A stretch of 64,000 bases of DNA, taken from the NCBI RefSeq assembly GCF_038002765.1, contig NZ_JBBODE010000001.1, positions 496,001 through 560,000 on the forward strand, read 5' to 3'. The DNA is from Peribacillus sp. FSL H8-0477 (lineage in GTDB: Bacteria > Bacillota > Bacilli > Bacillales > DSM-1321). Positions 37,255 through 46,366 of this stretch are shown piece by piece (the first letter of the stretch is position 1; each line of letters opens with the position of its first letter). The notes under the pieces are model-generated. The model was not told where the DNA came from. It saw nothing but the letters and a program-made list of their open reading frames with translations, and ran no database searches. A program made the position numbers and the translations under genes.

Positions 37255-38208
37255 TTAATTGTATTTAATACGAGGATCCGCCACAGAATACAACATATCC
37301 GCAATCAAATTGGAAAGCAGTACGGCAATAGCAGCCATTAAATTAATCGCCATTAAGGTCGGATAATCTCGAGAACCAATCGACTGGATCGTCAGCTGAC
37401 CAAGACCAGGCCATTGAAAAATTTGTTCAGTGACAACCGCGCCGCCGATTAACATTGGTATATCTACACCTATGACTGTAATAATCGGAATCAACGCATT
37501 TTTGAGAGCATGCTTATTTACCACAAAAAACTCTTTTAGTCCCTTTGATCTTGCCGTTCTCAAATAATCCTGTCCCAGTATTTCAAGCATACTTGAGCGG
37601 ACATAGCGCACCATATTTCCTGCAATACCCGTTGCCAGTACAATTGCCGGCAAAATCAAATGGGCGATTGTATCCATCAATCCACCCTCATTGCCGAGTG
37701 TATTCATTCCTCCAGTCGGGAATATTTGAAAAGTAATCGCAAATATATAGATAAGCCCCAACCCTAGGAAAAAGTTAGGTATCGAGATACCTATAAAGGA
37801 AAATGATGTAGTAAAATAATCCATCCAAGAATATTGCTTCGTTGCACTGAGAATGCCAATTGGAATGGCGATGATATAGGCAAGTACTAGTGCTGTCCCC
37901 ATCAACAATAAAGTCGGTCCAATCCGATCCACGATCATCGTTAAAACCGGTTCATAGGTGCTGAAGGAATAGCCAAAGTCTCCTTTTGCCAAATTCACGA
38001 GCCAGTGTACATACTGAATATGAATTGGATCATTTAACCCCAATGCTTCTTTCTTAGTTTGGATGTCAGCTTCTGTCGCATAAGGATTAACTTGCATATC
38101 GACTGGATTTCCAGGTGCTAGGTTTACAATAAGAAAACTGAAGATTGTAACACCGAATAAGACTGGAATGGCAATTAGGATTCTACGTACCATATATTGA
38201 AACATCAT
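37255..38208 (-). CDS. Peptide ABC transporter permease, DppB/OppB type
   Basis: A 317-residue permease with six helices. Typical start FQYMVRRILIAIPVLFGVTI, the NLAPGNPVD motif near 29, the EAA loop ILGQDYLRTARSKGLKEFFV near 210 and the ending LYSVADPRIKYN. Two adjacent ATG codons (38208 and 38205) follow GGGAGG; the second has the better spacing. Partner of the DppC-type permease. Confidence 0.93.
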   Translation of the reverse strand: MMFQYMVRRILIAIPVLFGVTIFSFLIVNLAPGNPVDMQVNPYATEADIQTKKEALGLNDPIHIQYVHWLVNLAKGDFGYSFSTYEPVLTMIVDRIGPTLLLMGTALVLAYIIAIPIGILSATKQYSWMDYFTTSFSFIGISIPNFFLGLGLIYIFAITFQIFPTGGMNTLGNEGGLMDTIAHLILPAIVLATGIAGNMVRYVRSSMLEILGQDYLRTARSKGLKEFFVVNKHALKNALIPIITVIGVDIPMLIGGAVVTEQIFQWPGLGQLTIQSIGSRDYPTLMAINLMAAIAVLLSNLIADMLYSVADPRIKYN

Positions 38209-38246
38209 TGTCCTCCCTTTTTGATCGATGACATTCTTTATCCATT

Positions 38247-39260
38247 CTAGGCAAGTGGGAAATGACAGGCTACGGAACGCTTTTCTTCCGTTAGTACGGG
38301 AGATATTTGTTCACAAATTTCTTGGGCGTATGGGCATCGAGTATGAAAACTGCAGCCACTTGGCGGATTAGCCGGGCTTGGGACATCCCCTTTCACGACG
38401 ATTCGTTTCCGTCCCCGCAGATGCGGATTAGGAATTGGATAGGCATTTAATAAGATTTGTGTATACGGGTGTCTTGGACTCTTAAAGATTTCTTCTGTTG
38501 TTCCTAGTTCAACGATTCTCCCAAGGTACATGACCGCAATACGATCACTAATGTACTTAACGGCTCCAAGTCCATGGCCGATGAAGATATACGTTAATTG
38601 AAATTCTTTTTGAAGATCCTTAAGTAAGTTTAAGATTTGCGCTTGTATGGATACATCAAGCGCCGAGACAGGTTCATCACAGACAATTAGTTTGGGATTC
38701 AATATGATCGCGCGGGCTATACCGATTCTTTGGCGCTGACCACCAGAAAATTCATGGGGATATCGTGATTTATGTGTTGGTGTCAGACCGACAATTTTCA
38801 ATATATCATCTACTTTTTCTACGGCTTCTTTACGACTGATGTTTCGATGGGTCAAAAGCGGTTCAGCTAATAGATCTCCGATACGCATTCTCGGATTTAA
38901 CGACGAAAATGGATCTTGAAAAATGATTTGCATTTGCGTTCTTGTTTTTCTTAGCGCTGCATTTGATAAGTTTGATAGATTTTCTCCTTCAAAATACACT
39001 GTTCCTTCAGTCTGTTTATCAAGCTGAACGATGGCACGGCCAGTCGTTGATTTACCACACCCTGATTCACCAACGAGTGCCAATGTTTCACCAGGATAAA
39101 CCGAAAAGTCTAGACCATCAACAGCCTTTACTGATCCTACTGTTTTAGAAATAATTCCTTTTTTTATCGGAAAATGCTTCTTCAATCCTTCTACTCGAAG
39201 AATAGGCTGCGGTTCCTGAAAAGAATTATGATTATTCACCAGTATAGATGTCTCATTCAT
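38247..39260 (-). CDS. Peptide ABC transporter ATPase, DppF/OppF type
   Basis: A 337-residue ABC ATPase. Walker A is [14 protein letters not shown] near 65, signature FSGGQRQRIGIARAI near 166, Walker B LIVCDEPVSALD near 187. The C-terminal oligopeptide-transporter extension carries the FeS-type cysteine set SGCSFHTRCPYAQEICEQ near 298. Its start overlaps the stop of the DppD-type gene by four bases (ATGA), so they are translated together. Confidence 0.93.
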   Translation of the reverse strand: MNETSILVNNHNSFQEPQPILRVEGLKKHFPIKKGIISKTVGSVKAVDGLDFSVYPGETLALVGESGCGKSTTGRAIVQLDKQTEGTVYFEGENLSNLSNAALRKTRTQMQIIFQDPFSSLNPRMRIGDLLAEPLLTHRNISRKEAVEKVDDILKIVGLTPTHKSRYPHEFSGGQRQRIGIARAIILNPKLIVCDEPVSALDVSIQAQILNLLKDLQKEFQLTYIFIGHGLGAVKYISDRIAVMYLGRIVELGTTEEIFKSPRHPYTQILLNAYPIPNPHLRGRKRIVVKGDVPSPANPPSGCSFHTRCPYAQEICEQISPVLTEEKRSVACHFPLA

Positions 39261-40270
39261 AAAACCGCCTCCTCTCGGTTTTCACTTTTTTGTTCTTCTT
39301 CATAAAGCCAGCAGCGGACCTGATGACCCATTTTTTCATCTAGTCCCTGTAGTTTTGGTTTTTCTTTTAAGCACTGATCCATTACATACGGACAACGAGT
39401 ATGAAAACGACATCCACTCGGCATGTTTTGCAGGGTAGGTACAGTTCCTGGTATCGAGGCAAGCCTTTCTTCTGATTCTGTTTCAAGGTGAGGTATGGAT
39501 TGCATTAGGCCCAGCGTATAGGGATGTTTAGGTTCGTCAAATAGTGTAAAGACGTCCGCTTCCTCTACTACCTCTCCGGCATACATCACCAGAACTGTAT
39601 CCGCCATTTCAGCAATTACTCCTAAATCATGAGAAATAATCATGATTGCTGTATTTGATTCATCACGCAGCGTTTTCATCAGTTCAAGAATTTGTGCCTG
39701 TATGGTAACATCCAAAGCCGTGGTTGGTTCATCTGCAATTAGCAGCTTTGGCTTACAGGAGAGTGCCATAGCAATCATAACTCTTTGCCTCATTCCACCT
39801 GAAAGTTTGTGAGGGTATTCATTAATGACATCTTCTGCTCTTGGAATCCCGACCTTTTGCAGCATTTTTACGGCATATTGCTTCGCTTCTTTTTTTGAAA
39901 GCTTCATGTGAAGCTGAATCATTTCAATCATTTGATTTCCAATTGTAAAAACAGGATTTAGTGATGTCATTGGCTCTTGAAAGATCATCGCGGCTTCATT
40001 GCCTCGTACATCCCTCAATTCCGCTTCGGTCAAACTCGTCAGGTCTTTTCCATTCAACGAAATTGTTCCTTTTTTGATATAGCCAGTTTGACCGAGCAGC
40101 CTCATGATGGAAAGAGAGGTAACGCTTTTTCCGCAGCCGGATTCTCCGACGATGCCAATGGTTTGTCCAGCATTCAGCTGAAATGAAACATCTTCAACTG
40201 ATACGACCTCGCCTTTTCCCGTTCTAAAGGCGGTTTGTAAATGTTCTACCTTCAGCAGACTTTGCGTCAA
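39257..40270 (-). CDS. Peptide ABC transporter ATPase, DppD/OppD type
   Basis: A 337-residue ABC ATPase. Walker A is [14 protein letters not shown] near 42, signature [15 protein letters not shown] near 152, Walker [13 protein letters not shown] near 173, and cysteine-rich end [16 protein letters not shown] near 285. It starts with TTG at 40270, six bases after GGAGGGG. It follows the amidohydrolase gene by 26 bases. Confidence 0.93.
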   Translation of the reverse strand: MTQSLLKVEHLQTAFRTGKGEVVSVEDVSFQLNAGQTIGIVGESGCGKSVTSLSIMRLLGQTGYIKKGTISLNGKDLTSLTEAELRDVRGNEAAMIFQEPMTSLNPVFTIGNQMIEMIQLHMKLSKKEAKQYAVKMLQKVGIPRAEDVINEYPHKLSGGMRQRVMIAMALSCKPKLLIADEPTTALDVTIQAQILELMKTLRDESNTAIMIISHDLGVIAEMADTVLVMYAGEVVEEADVFTLFDEPKHPYTLGLMQSIPHLETESEERLASIPGTVPTLQNMPSGCRFHTRCPYVMDQCLKEKPKLQGLDEKMGHQVRCWLYEEEQKSENREEAVL

Positions 40271-40296
40271 AAAGACCCCTCCTTTAAATTCCTTTT

Positions 40297-41505
40297 TTAA
40301 CTAATTGGCTCTGCCGCTTTTTGCTCGGCTGTTTCTACTGCATAATGATGGATGAGCGTTAAGAATGCTTTTCCAGCATCAAGCATCGCCGTCTCATCAA
40401 AATCAAACAGCGGATGATGATGAGGCATATCTGCACCAACTTCTTCATTTCGTGCTCCAGTAAAGAAGAACGTTCCTGGCTTCTGCTCCAAGTAATAAGC
40501 GAAATCCTCTCCGCCCATTAATGGGGTCATCTCGGAGAGTCGATCCGAAAACCCTGCTTGCTCCATTGCTTGAACAAAGAGCTTGGTTTCCTTTGGATGG
40601 TTGTTAACCGATGGATAACCGCGCTTATACTCGAGCGTATAAGTTGCTCCAGCATCATCACAAATTGCATGAACAGCTTTCCTTATTTCTCGTTCAATCT
40701 GATCTCTTACGTCTGCATCATACGTCCTTACGGATCCTGAAATCTCTGCGGTATCTGCAATTACATTTGGGGCTAGTCCTGCATGGAAAGAACCTACTGA
40801 CAGAACGCTTGGTTTTTGAGGGTCTACTTTCCTGCTGATGATGTATTGCCAATGGTGGATGATTTGTGTGGTAACCGTGATTGCATCAATGGTTTCATGA
40901 GGTGTTGAACTATGTCCGCCCTTGCCTTGCACAGTTAAATTGAATTGGTCTGAAGCTGCCATTATTAACCCTTCTTTATAAAGATAAGTCCCTGTTGGTG
41001 CACTTGTTGTGAGATGGGTGCCAAATACAACATCGACTTCCTCTAGACATCCATCCTCAATCATCGAAACAGCACCACCTGGAGCTTGTTCCTCTGCATG
41101 TTGATGCAGTAAAACAACATTACCAGCAAGATTACTCCGGTTTTGATTAAGGACATGAGCTACACCAAGAAGAGTCGCCGTATGACCATCATGGCCGCAG
41201 GCGTGCATAACGCCTGGCACTTGTGACTTATAAGGAACATTCTTTAAATCATCAATCGGGAGAGCATCGAAATCGGCACGTAAAGCAATCGTCTTGCCAG
41301 GCCTTCCACCTCTGATTACACCAACTACTCCCCTGCCGCCTACACCTTTTCTCACCTCAATTCCAAGATTCTCAAGGACTTCGGCGATCATAGCAGGTGT
41401 TTTCACTTCCTGAAAGGAAAGCTCAGGATTTTGATGTAAGTGACGTCTCCATTTAACAAGCTGGGGATAAAGAATCTCTAATTCGTTATGCCATGTTTGG
41501 AGCAT
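40297..41505 (-). CDS. M20 family amidohydrolase
   Basis: A 402-residue M20D peptidase of the IAA-amino acid/N-acyl-amino acid hydrolase group. Metal ligands: HACGHDGHTATLLG near 101, HQHAEEQAPGGA near 136 (Glu139), and the C-terminal GGEDFAYYLEQKPGTFFF near 360. It hydrolyses N-acylated amino acids or small amidated peptides. ATG at 41505 fits the AGGGAGA site better than the GTG at 41514. First gene of the transport operon, so it probably processes the imported peptides or acyl-amino acids in the cytosol. Confidence 0.9.
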   Translation of the reverse strand: MLQTWHNELEILYPQLVKWRRHLHQNPELSFQEVKTPAMIAEVLENLGIEVRKGVGGRGVVGVIRGGRPGKTIALRADFDALPIDDLKNVPYKSQVPGVMHACGHDGHTATLLGVAHVLNQNRSNLAGNVVLLHQHAEEQAPGGAVSMIEDGCLEEVDVVFGTHLTTSAPTGTYLYKEGLIMAASDQFNLTVQGKGGHSSTPHETIDAITVTTQIIHHWQYIISRKVDPQKPSVLSVGSFHAGLAPNVIADTAEISGSVRTYDADVRDQIEREIRKAVHAICDDAGATYTLEYKRGYPSVNNHPKETKLFVQAMEQAGFSDRLSEMTPLMGGEDFAYYLEQKPGTFFFTGARNEEVGADMPHHHPLFDFDETAMLDAGKAFLTLIHHYAVETAEQKAAEPIS

Positions 41506-41704
41506 TCTGGCCACTCTCCCTACTATAAAATTATTTTATGATAAATTTGAGACAGGTTACTTTTAACTAAAATGAACTCTCTTTATCTATCATTGTGAAT
41601 GATTATACTAAATACATTTGTTGAAAACAAGATAAATTATTGATTATTCAGAATATTAAGAACAGTAAGAAACCGTTTACATCCCCGGTTTATATGGTCT
41701 TAAT

Positions 41705-41743
41705 GACAAAAAAAGAAAGGTGTCCTCGGGACTTCCCTTTCTT
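41705..41743 (-). terminator. Terminator after the GNAT gene
   Basis: AAGAAAGG (41713-41720) pairs with CCTTTCTT (41736-41743), with an inner GTCC/GGAC stem. A T-run follows on the minus strand. The right arm touches the GNAT stop codon. Confidence 0.75.
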
Positions 41744-42287
41744 ATTTCGTACAGTCTTTCGATTTTAATAAACGATAAGTTATCAAGTTTTCATAATGGT
41801 CGTACAGCCATTGACCATCTCTCTTTATCCCTTCTTCAAAAAAACCTAATTTTATCGGAATGGTCCTGCTTCTATGATTCGTTTCTGCACATTGAATTTC
41901 GATCCGATGCAAATCTAACTCATCAAATAAATAGGTGATCAACGCCCTGACACATTTCGTAATGATTCCCTTTCCTTGCGCTTCTTCCGATAAAAAATAC
42001 CCAATACTCGTTGCTTTATTTTGCCAATCTATATGATGCAAACCAATCATACCGACTAATCGTTCCTTGTATCGTATTCCGGCATCAAACCCGTCATTAT
42101 TCGCATACTTGGAAATCCATAGTGGAATAATGGTATCGAAATTCTCCGCCGTCTGCCTTTTATCCACCCATAGCAGCCACTTACGCAGATGCTCTCTATT
42201 CGTATCAACTAACCGAAATAATTCCTCCTTATGCTGCTGTTGGATCAGTTCGATTTTCAGCTCATCATCTACTCGAAACGAAAACAT
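41742..42287 (-). CDS. GNAT acetyltransferase, RimL-like
   Basis: A GNAT of about 181 residues. The acetyl-CoA region is SIGYFLSEEAQGKGIITKCV near 93, with CAETNHRSRTIPIKLGFFEE near 133. ATG at 42287 is preferred, with GCAGGTG upstream; the frame is open to 42320, four bases into the end of citR. It resembles the GNAT at 9426. Its place downstream of citR suggests co-transcription with the regulator, but a metabolic link to citrate synthase is not evident. Confidence 0.85.
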   Translation of the reverse strand: MFSFRVDDELKIELIQQQHKEELFRLVDTNREHLRKWLLWVDKRQTAENFDTIIPLWISKYANNDGFDAGIRYKERLVGMIGLHHIDWQNKATSIGYFLSEEAQGKGIITKCVRALITYLFDELDLHRIEIQCAETNHRSRTIPIKLGFFEEGIKRDGQWLYDHYENLITYRLLKSKDCTK

Positions 42288-42316
42288 GTTATGCACCTGC
42301 TTTCTCAAAAGTTCTG

Positions 42317-43195
42317 TCAAATTCGGTAATTCGCGATAAATGCCAAAAATTCTTGTTGTTTGGTATGTTTATATTTCATAACTGCATAGGTATTCGCTGC
42401 TGGTCGTTTGATGAATTGGCTAGGAACCTCGAGCAGTCTGCCTTCAAGCAATTCTCTCCTTACTGTTGATATTGGTAAATAGGAGACGCCTAATCCTTCA
42501 GCAATAAAACGTTTAGTAATATGGACTTGTGAAACCGCCATCATTCTTACTGAAGGATAATGACTTTTAATGGTTCTGCACAAACTGTCCCAGTATACAG
42601 GGTGATTATGTGTAAATAGATAATTCGATAGTAAAACCGCTTCTTCATCTAAGGGAGGTGCAAACTCTGAGTCCAATCCATCATGGGAAGTAATTAAAAT
42701 GACTTCATCTTGATAGAGAAGTTCGCTGATGACGTCTCGTTGTGTTCCTTTTATACATGACAAACCGATATCTACATCTTCCTTCAACACGGCTTCTTCA
42801 ATTTCTTTTGATTCAATAATTTTCAATGAAAATTCTACTTGTGGATGCTTTTTTAGATATGTTTTAAGCATATAGGGAAGGATGGTGTCCGCTATCAACG
42901 GGGAAATGGCTAGTGATAATGTAGTGGTATACCCCTGTCGGAAAGACTCTAAATCCTCTAAACCAGATTGATAGACTTCAAACAGCTTTTTCGCATGAAC
43001 AAGATACCGTCTTCCGTCTTCCGTCAGTTTCATCGTTCTACCTTCACGCAAAAATAACTGCACACCTAGTTCATTTTCTAATTGTTTGATATGGACGGTT
43101 ACAGACGGTTGAGAGATATATAGAAGCTCCGCAGTCTGTCTAAAATTCCCACATTGAGCAGCCGTAATAAAAGTGGTTAACCAAGAAAATTCCAT
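42317..43195 (-). CDS. citR: LysR-type regulator CitR
   Basis: A 292-residue LysR regulator. The N-terminal HTH is FRQTAELLYISQPSVTVHIK near 19, followed by the linker helix and a periplasmic-binding-like effector domain from about 90. It is divergent from a CitA-type citrate synthase gene with a 111-base gap, exactly the B. subtilis citR-citA arrangement, where CitR represses citA. The gap is AT-rich and holds both promoters. Confidence 0.88.
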   Translation of the reverse strand: MEFSWLTTFITAAQCGNFRQTAELLYISQPSVTVHIKQLENELGVQLFLREGRTMKLTEDGRRYLVHAKKLFEVYQSGLEDLESFRQGYTTTLSLAISPLIADTILPYMLKTYLKKHPQVEFSLKIIESKEIEEAVLKEDVDIGLSCIKGTQRDVISELLYQDEVILITSHDGLDSEFAPPLDEEAVLLSNYLFTHNHPVYWDSLCRTIKSHYPSVRMMAVSQVHITKRFIAEGLGVSYLPISTVRRELLEGRLLEVPSQFIKRPAANTYAVMKYKHTKQQEFLAFIANYRI

Positions 43196-43306
43196 AACCG
43201 CCTCCTTAGTCTTTTATTTTTTTAATTGAATTGATTAAAAACAATTACTATTCCTAATTATCTTTATTTTATAAAATATAAATATAAAAGGAAAGGGGAT
43301 ATGTAT

Positions 43307-44398
43307 ATGCTGCAACCAGGATTAAAAGGGGTCGTTGCTGTTGAAACATTAATCAGTGAAATCGATGGGGAAAAGGGAAAGTTGTATTACCGAGGATATG
43401 ATATTTTGGACATTACGAAATCTCATTCATTTGAAGAGACTGCCTATCTGTTATGGTATGGTGAATTCCCCACCATTGAACAACTTGGTGAATTAAAGGC
43501 AGCCCTTGTCCTGCATCGTATTCTTCCTGCCCATATCGAAAAGCTAATTTGCCAGCTCCCTAAAGATATGGACTTGATGAGTGTCATTAGAACAGCTGTA
43601 TCGGCAGAAGGAAACTCTAGCTATGGATGGAAACCGTCCGTCTCACAAGCAATTAAATTAACCGCTATGATTCCAACCATTATTGCTTTTCGGAAAAGAT
43701 TTCTAGAAGGAAAAACACTCATTCATCCTTTGAACAACGGAAGTCATTTAGAAAACTATCTTTATATGTTAAATGGTAATAATCCTGTCGAAGCACATAT
43801 TGAGGCATTAGAAACCTATATGATTCTGACCATGGAACATGGGATGAACGCCTCAACGTTTTCAGCTAGGGTTACTGCTTCAACAGAATCAGAATTAGTA
43901 TCAGCCATTACTTCAGCGATTGGAACCATGAAAGGTCCTCTTCATGGAGGCGCCCCCTCTGAAGTCATTGATTTGTTAAATGAAATATCTACTGCAGGCG
44001 ATGTTGAAACAGTCATTCGTGCCAAATTATCTAAAGGTGAAAAATTGATGGGATTTGGTCATCGGGTGTATAAAACACATGATCCACGCTCCGTTTCATT
44101 AAAGTCGAAACTGATGGAGCTTAACGGAGAGGACCCTTGGTTTGATCTCTCTATCAAGGTTGAAGAAGCTGCTGTCCGTCTTTTACAGGAATTCAAACCA
44201 GGCCGGGCACTCTATACGAATGTAGAATTTTATGCAGCAGCCATCATGAAAGCAATTCAGATGGAGCCTGCCTTATTTACCCCTACTTTTACCGCCAGCC
44301 GAATCGTTGGCTGGAGCGCACATGTAATTGAGCAAGCTGAGAACAATGTCCTTTTTAGACCTCAATCGAACTACATTGGTTTGATTAAAACTGATTAG
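43307..44398 (+). CDS. citA: Citrate synthase, CitA type
   Basis: About 363 residues. It condenses oxaloacetate and acetyl-CoA to citrate. Catalytic His motifs are GPLHGGAPSEV near 218 and GFGHRVYKTHDPR near 253. The position of the usual catalytic Asp reads YTNVEFYAAAI, a Glu, which I recall is also the form in B. subtilis CitA, the minor citrate synthase. The ATG at 43307 has AAAGGGG eight bases upstream; the ATG at 43301 is too close to it. Controlled by the divergent CitR. Confidence 0.92.
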   Translation: MLQPGLKGVVAVETLISEIDGEKGKLYYRGYDILDITKSHSFEETAYLLWYGEFPTIEQLGELKAALVLHRILPAHIEKLICQLPKDMDLMSVIRTAVSAEGNSSYGWKPSVSQAIKLTAMIPTIIAFRKRFLEGKTLIHPLNNGSHLENYLYMLNGNNPVEAHIEALETYMILTMEHGMNASTFSARVTASTESELVSAITSAIGTMKGPLHGGAPSEVIDLLNEISTAGDVETVIRAKLSKGEKLMGFGHRVYKTHDPRSVSLKSKLMELNGEDPWFDLSIKVEEAAVRLLQEFKPGRALYTNVEFYAAAIMKAIQMEPALFTPTFTASRIVGWSAHVIEQAENNVLFRPQSNYIGLIKTD

Positions 44399-44436
44399 TA
44401 TCATAACGAAACCTATATTACGACTACGTCCTTGCC

Positions 44437-44553
44437 CTTCTCCGATGATGCCTTGCCATAATCCCGTCTAGCATGCGCATAATCCCGTCTGAAGAGAACG
44501 TATTCCCGTCTAGAGACAGCATAATCCCGTCTGGAATCACAAAATACCCCAAC
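44437..44553. repeat. 21-bp-period ATAATCCCGTCT array (array C)
   Basis: Clear copies start at 44458, 44479, 44500 (one end altered, GTATTCCCGTCT) and 44521: exactly 21 bp apart. Weak in-register copies can be seen at 44437 and 44542, making six positions as in the other arrays. The core shares ATC..GTCT with array B. It lies between convergent citA and the AAC(6')-like gene. Confidence 0.85.
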
Positions 44554-44568
44554 GGGTATCATTCTTTG

Positions 44569-45099
44569 TCATTTCTTATATTCAATTAACCAGCAATCTC
44601 GATACTTTCCTTCATGATATTCATGGCTAGGCAGGGTTTTAATTTTTTTAAAGCCGCATTTCTCATAGCAGTGTATGGCTCGTTTATTCCATGCTTGGGG
44701 ATCCATTACTACTGCCTCTGCCTGTTTTTCTTTTAGTAAATATTCGACCATAGCCGTAACCAGAATTTGACCTATTCCTTTATTCCAGTATGTTGGCTCA
44801 CCGATGAATTGATCCATCCCATAGACCTTTTCATCCATGTATCCGTATTCATCTTTCGTTTCATTATCTACTTGGTAGTATTGGATATACCCGATTGGCT
44901 TCCCTTCAAATTCTACGATACATCCTTCGTCCTTATTTTCAGCATCATAAAACGCTTTATCGACCTTTTCCATATCAAATGGGTTATCTCTTCCTTCGTA
45001 AAATTCCAAAACTTCTGGATTGGACAGCCATTTAACCAATACATACCTATCTTTATCTTCTAATTTCCGAACACATACCCTATCTTTTTCAAATAACAT
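44569..45099 (-). CDS. AAC(6')-Ie-like aminoglycoside acetyltransferase homologue
   Basis: A 176-residue GNAT strikingly like the acetyltransferase half of the bifunctional AAC(6')-Ie/APH(2'')-Ia enzyme: LEFYEGRD near 31, VYGMDQFIGEPTYWNKGIG near 91, VMDPQAWNKRAIHCYEKCGF near 131 and the closing EYHEGKYRDCWLIEY. It should use acetyl-CoA to modify an amine; aminoglycoside 6'-acetylation is likely but unproven. There is no phosphotransferase half and no mobile element beside it, so it looks like a chromosomal homologue. Confidence 0.85.
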   Translation of the reverse strand: MLFEKDRVCVRKLEDKDRYVLVKWLSNPEVLEFYEGRDNPFDMEKVDKAFYDAENKDEGCIVEFEGKPIGYIQYYQVDNETKDEYGYMDEKVYGMDQFIGEPTYWNKGIGQILVTAMVEYLLKEKQAEAVVMDPQAWNKRAIHCYEKCGFKKIKTLPSHEYHEGKYRDCWLIEYKK

Positions 45100-45116
45100 A
45101 CTTCCCTCCGATTCAA

Positions 45117-45147
45117 AAACGCTCAGAAAAAATCCCCAAGCGTTTTA
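45117..45147 (-). terminator. Terminator after the small GNAT gene
   Basis: AAAACGCT near 45117-45124 pairs with AGCGTTTT near 45138-45145. Minus-strand T-run follows. Confidence 0.6.
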
Positions 45148-45155
45148 AGCGTCTA

Positions 45156-45566
45156 TTAACTTCCAGATTGTCTATTATAATTCCTTATAACCATCCCATT
45201 CGTTTTCGTCATTCCTAGAGAATGATAATAAGGAATCAAGTCATCATCACAACATAAATCAATCATATAGATGTCATCAAGCTCATTTAATATCCGTTTT
45301 ACTAATTCCTTGCCAATTCCTTTCATTTTGTATGCTGGTAACACTTCAAGGAACGGTATATACGCAGATAGAATACCATCACTAATTGCCGTAATAAATC
45401 CAACAACTTGTTTTGTATCGTTATCAATTGCCAGGATTACTTTACTGCTGTTCTTTAATAGCTTTAAGTGCGTTTCTTGATTTGGCGGGTGCGGCCAATC
45501 CACAAAAAAGCCCGTTAGCATTTCCGAAGAAATTCCCTCGAGTGAGTCTTTATATATCATCAACAA
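45156..45566 (-). CDS. GNAT acetyltransferase, small
   Basis: A 136-residue GNAT. The motif A region is PFLEVLPAYKMKGIGKELVK near 72 (acetyl-CoA loop KMKGIGKEL), preceded by beta strands VVGFITAISDGILSAYI. The final part DLIPYYHSLGMTKTNGMVIR is typical of the family. Substrate unknown. It lies upstream of the AAC(6')-like gene on the same strand but is separated by a terminator. Confidence 0.85.
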   Translation of the reverse strand: MLMIYKDSLEGISSEMLTGFFVDWPHPPNQETHLKLLKNSSKVILAIDNDTKQVVGFITAISDGILSAYIPFLEVLPAYKMKGIGKELVKRILNELDDIYMIDLCCDDDLIPYYHSLGMTKTNGMVIRNYNRQSGS

Positions 45567-45701
45567 TCAGCTCCTAATTTTCTTTTCCTTAGTTAGAAGA
45601 TGATTGATTAAAAGTAAAGTAACAAAAGAATACCTCCAAGTCTGTTTTATACATTACCTATTCTACTTTCATCCGATAAATCCTTTTTAAAAAAATAAAA
45701 A

Positions 45702-45741
45702 CTGTCCCCGAAAATCATTTTCCAATGATTTTCGGGGACAG
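45702..45741 (-). terminator. Strong terminator after the DUF47 gene
   Basis: A perfect 18-bp stem, 45702-45719 with 45724-45741, and a 4-base loop. On the minus strand it is followed by a T-rich run. Confidence 0.9.
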
Positions 45742-45751
45742 CATAGTTCGC

Positions 45752-46366
45752 TTATGCGTTTTTCATAACCACACCTACAAGGATGTTGGCGACTCGTTGA
45801 CAATCATCCGCTACATCTTCTAGGCTTTCATACATTTCTTTGTATTGAATGATACGGAACGGATCCTTTTCAGTTGAAAATAATTGTTTAATCGATTGGC
45901 GCTGAATTTCATCACAATGAGATTCTAAATCTTTAATTTTAATCGCAATCACTGGGATTAATTGAAGATTCTTCGTTGTAAGCAATTTACACGCTTTGGC
46001 AATTTCATACGTACATTCTTTAATAGCTTCAATAAAGTCGAGGATATACTGATCCGTATTACTAATCGAATACATGTCGATTAAGGATGCACAATTTTCT
46101 AAACCATCCAATATATCGTCCATACTATTGGTTAATTGAAGAATATCTTCTCGTTCAATGGGTGTGATAAAAGCCTGAGTCAGATCCTTACTCACCTCAT
46201 GGACCATACTGTCCCCTTTAAGTTCGTACTCCTTCATCTTATCGGCAAATGCTGTATAATCACTGGTAACGTTGAATTCAGCAAAATAATCAGCACTTTC
46301 CTTTAAGTTTTGAGACATATTAATTAGGGCAGCTGTAAACTTGTTTTGTTTTGCTTTAAATAACAA
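45752..46366 (-). CDS. DUF47/PhoU-like protein (Pit accessory type)
   Basis: A 204-residue all-helical DUF47 protein, similar to B. subtilis YkaA. Typical pieces: the start KQNKFTAALINMSQNLKESA, ITPIEREDILQLTNSMDDIL near 92, and the end YESLEDVADDCQRVANILVG. These proteins normally sit beside a low-affinity phosphate transporter (Pit) and modulate it. Here no pit gene is present on either side, so it is an orphan or its partner is elsewhere. Confidence 0.88.
   Translation of the reverse strand: MLFKAKQNKFTAALINMSQNLKESADYFAEFNVTSDYTAFADKMKEYELKGDSMVHEVSKDLTQAFITPIEREDILQLTNSMDDILDGLENCASLIDMYSISNTDQYILDFIEAIKECTYEIAKACKLLTTKNLQLIPVIAIKIKDLESHCDEIQRQSIKQLFSTEKDPFRIIQYKEMYESLEDVADDCQRVANILVGVVMKNA

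Noticed and set aside
43196..43306. Exact CitR (LysR T-N11-A) operator
   Set aside because: The gap is so AT-rich that many T-N11-A matches exist; no single one can be supported.
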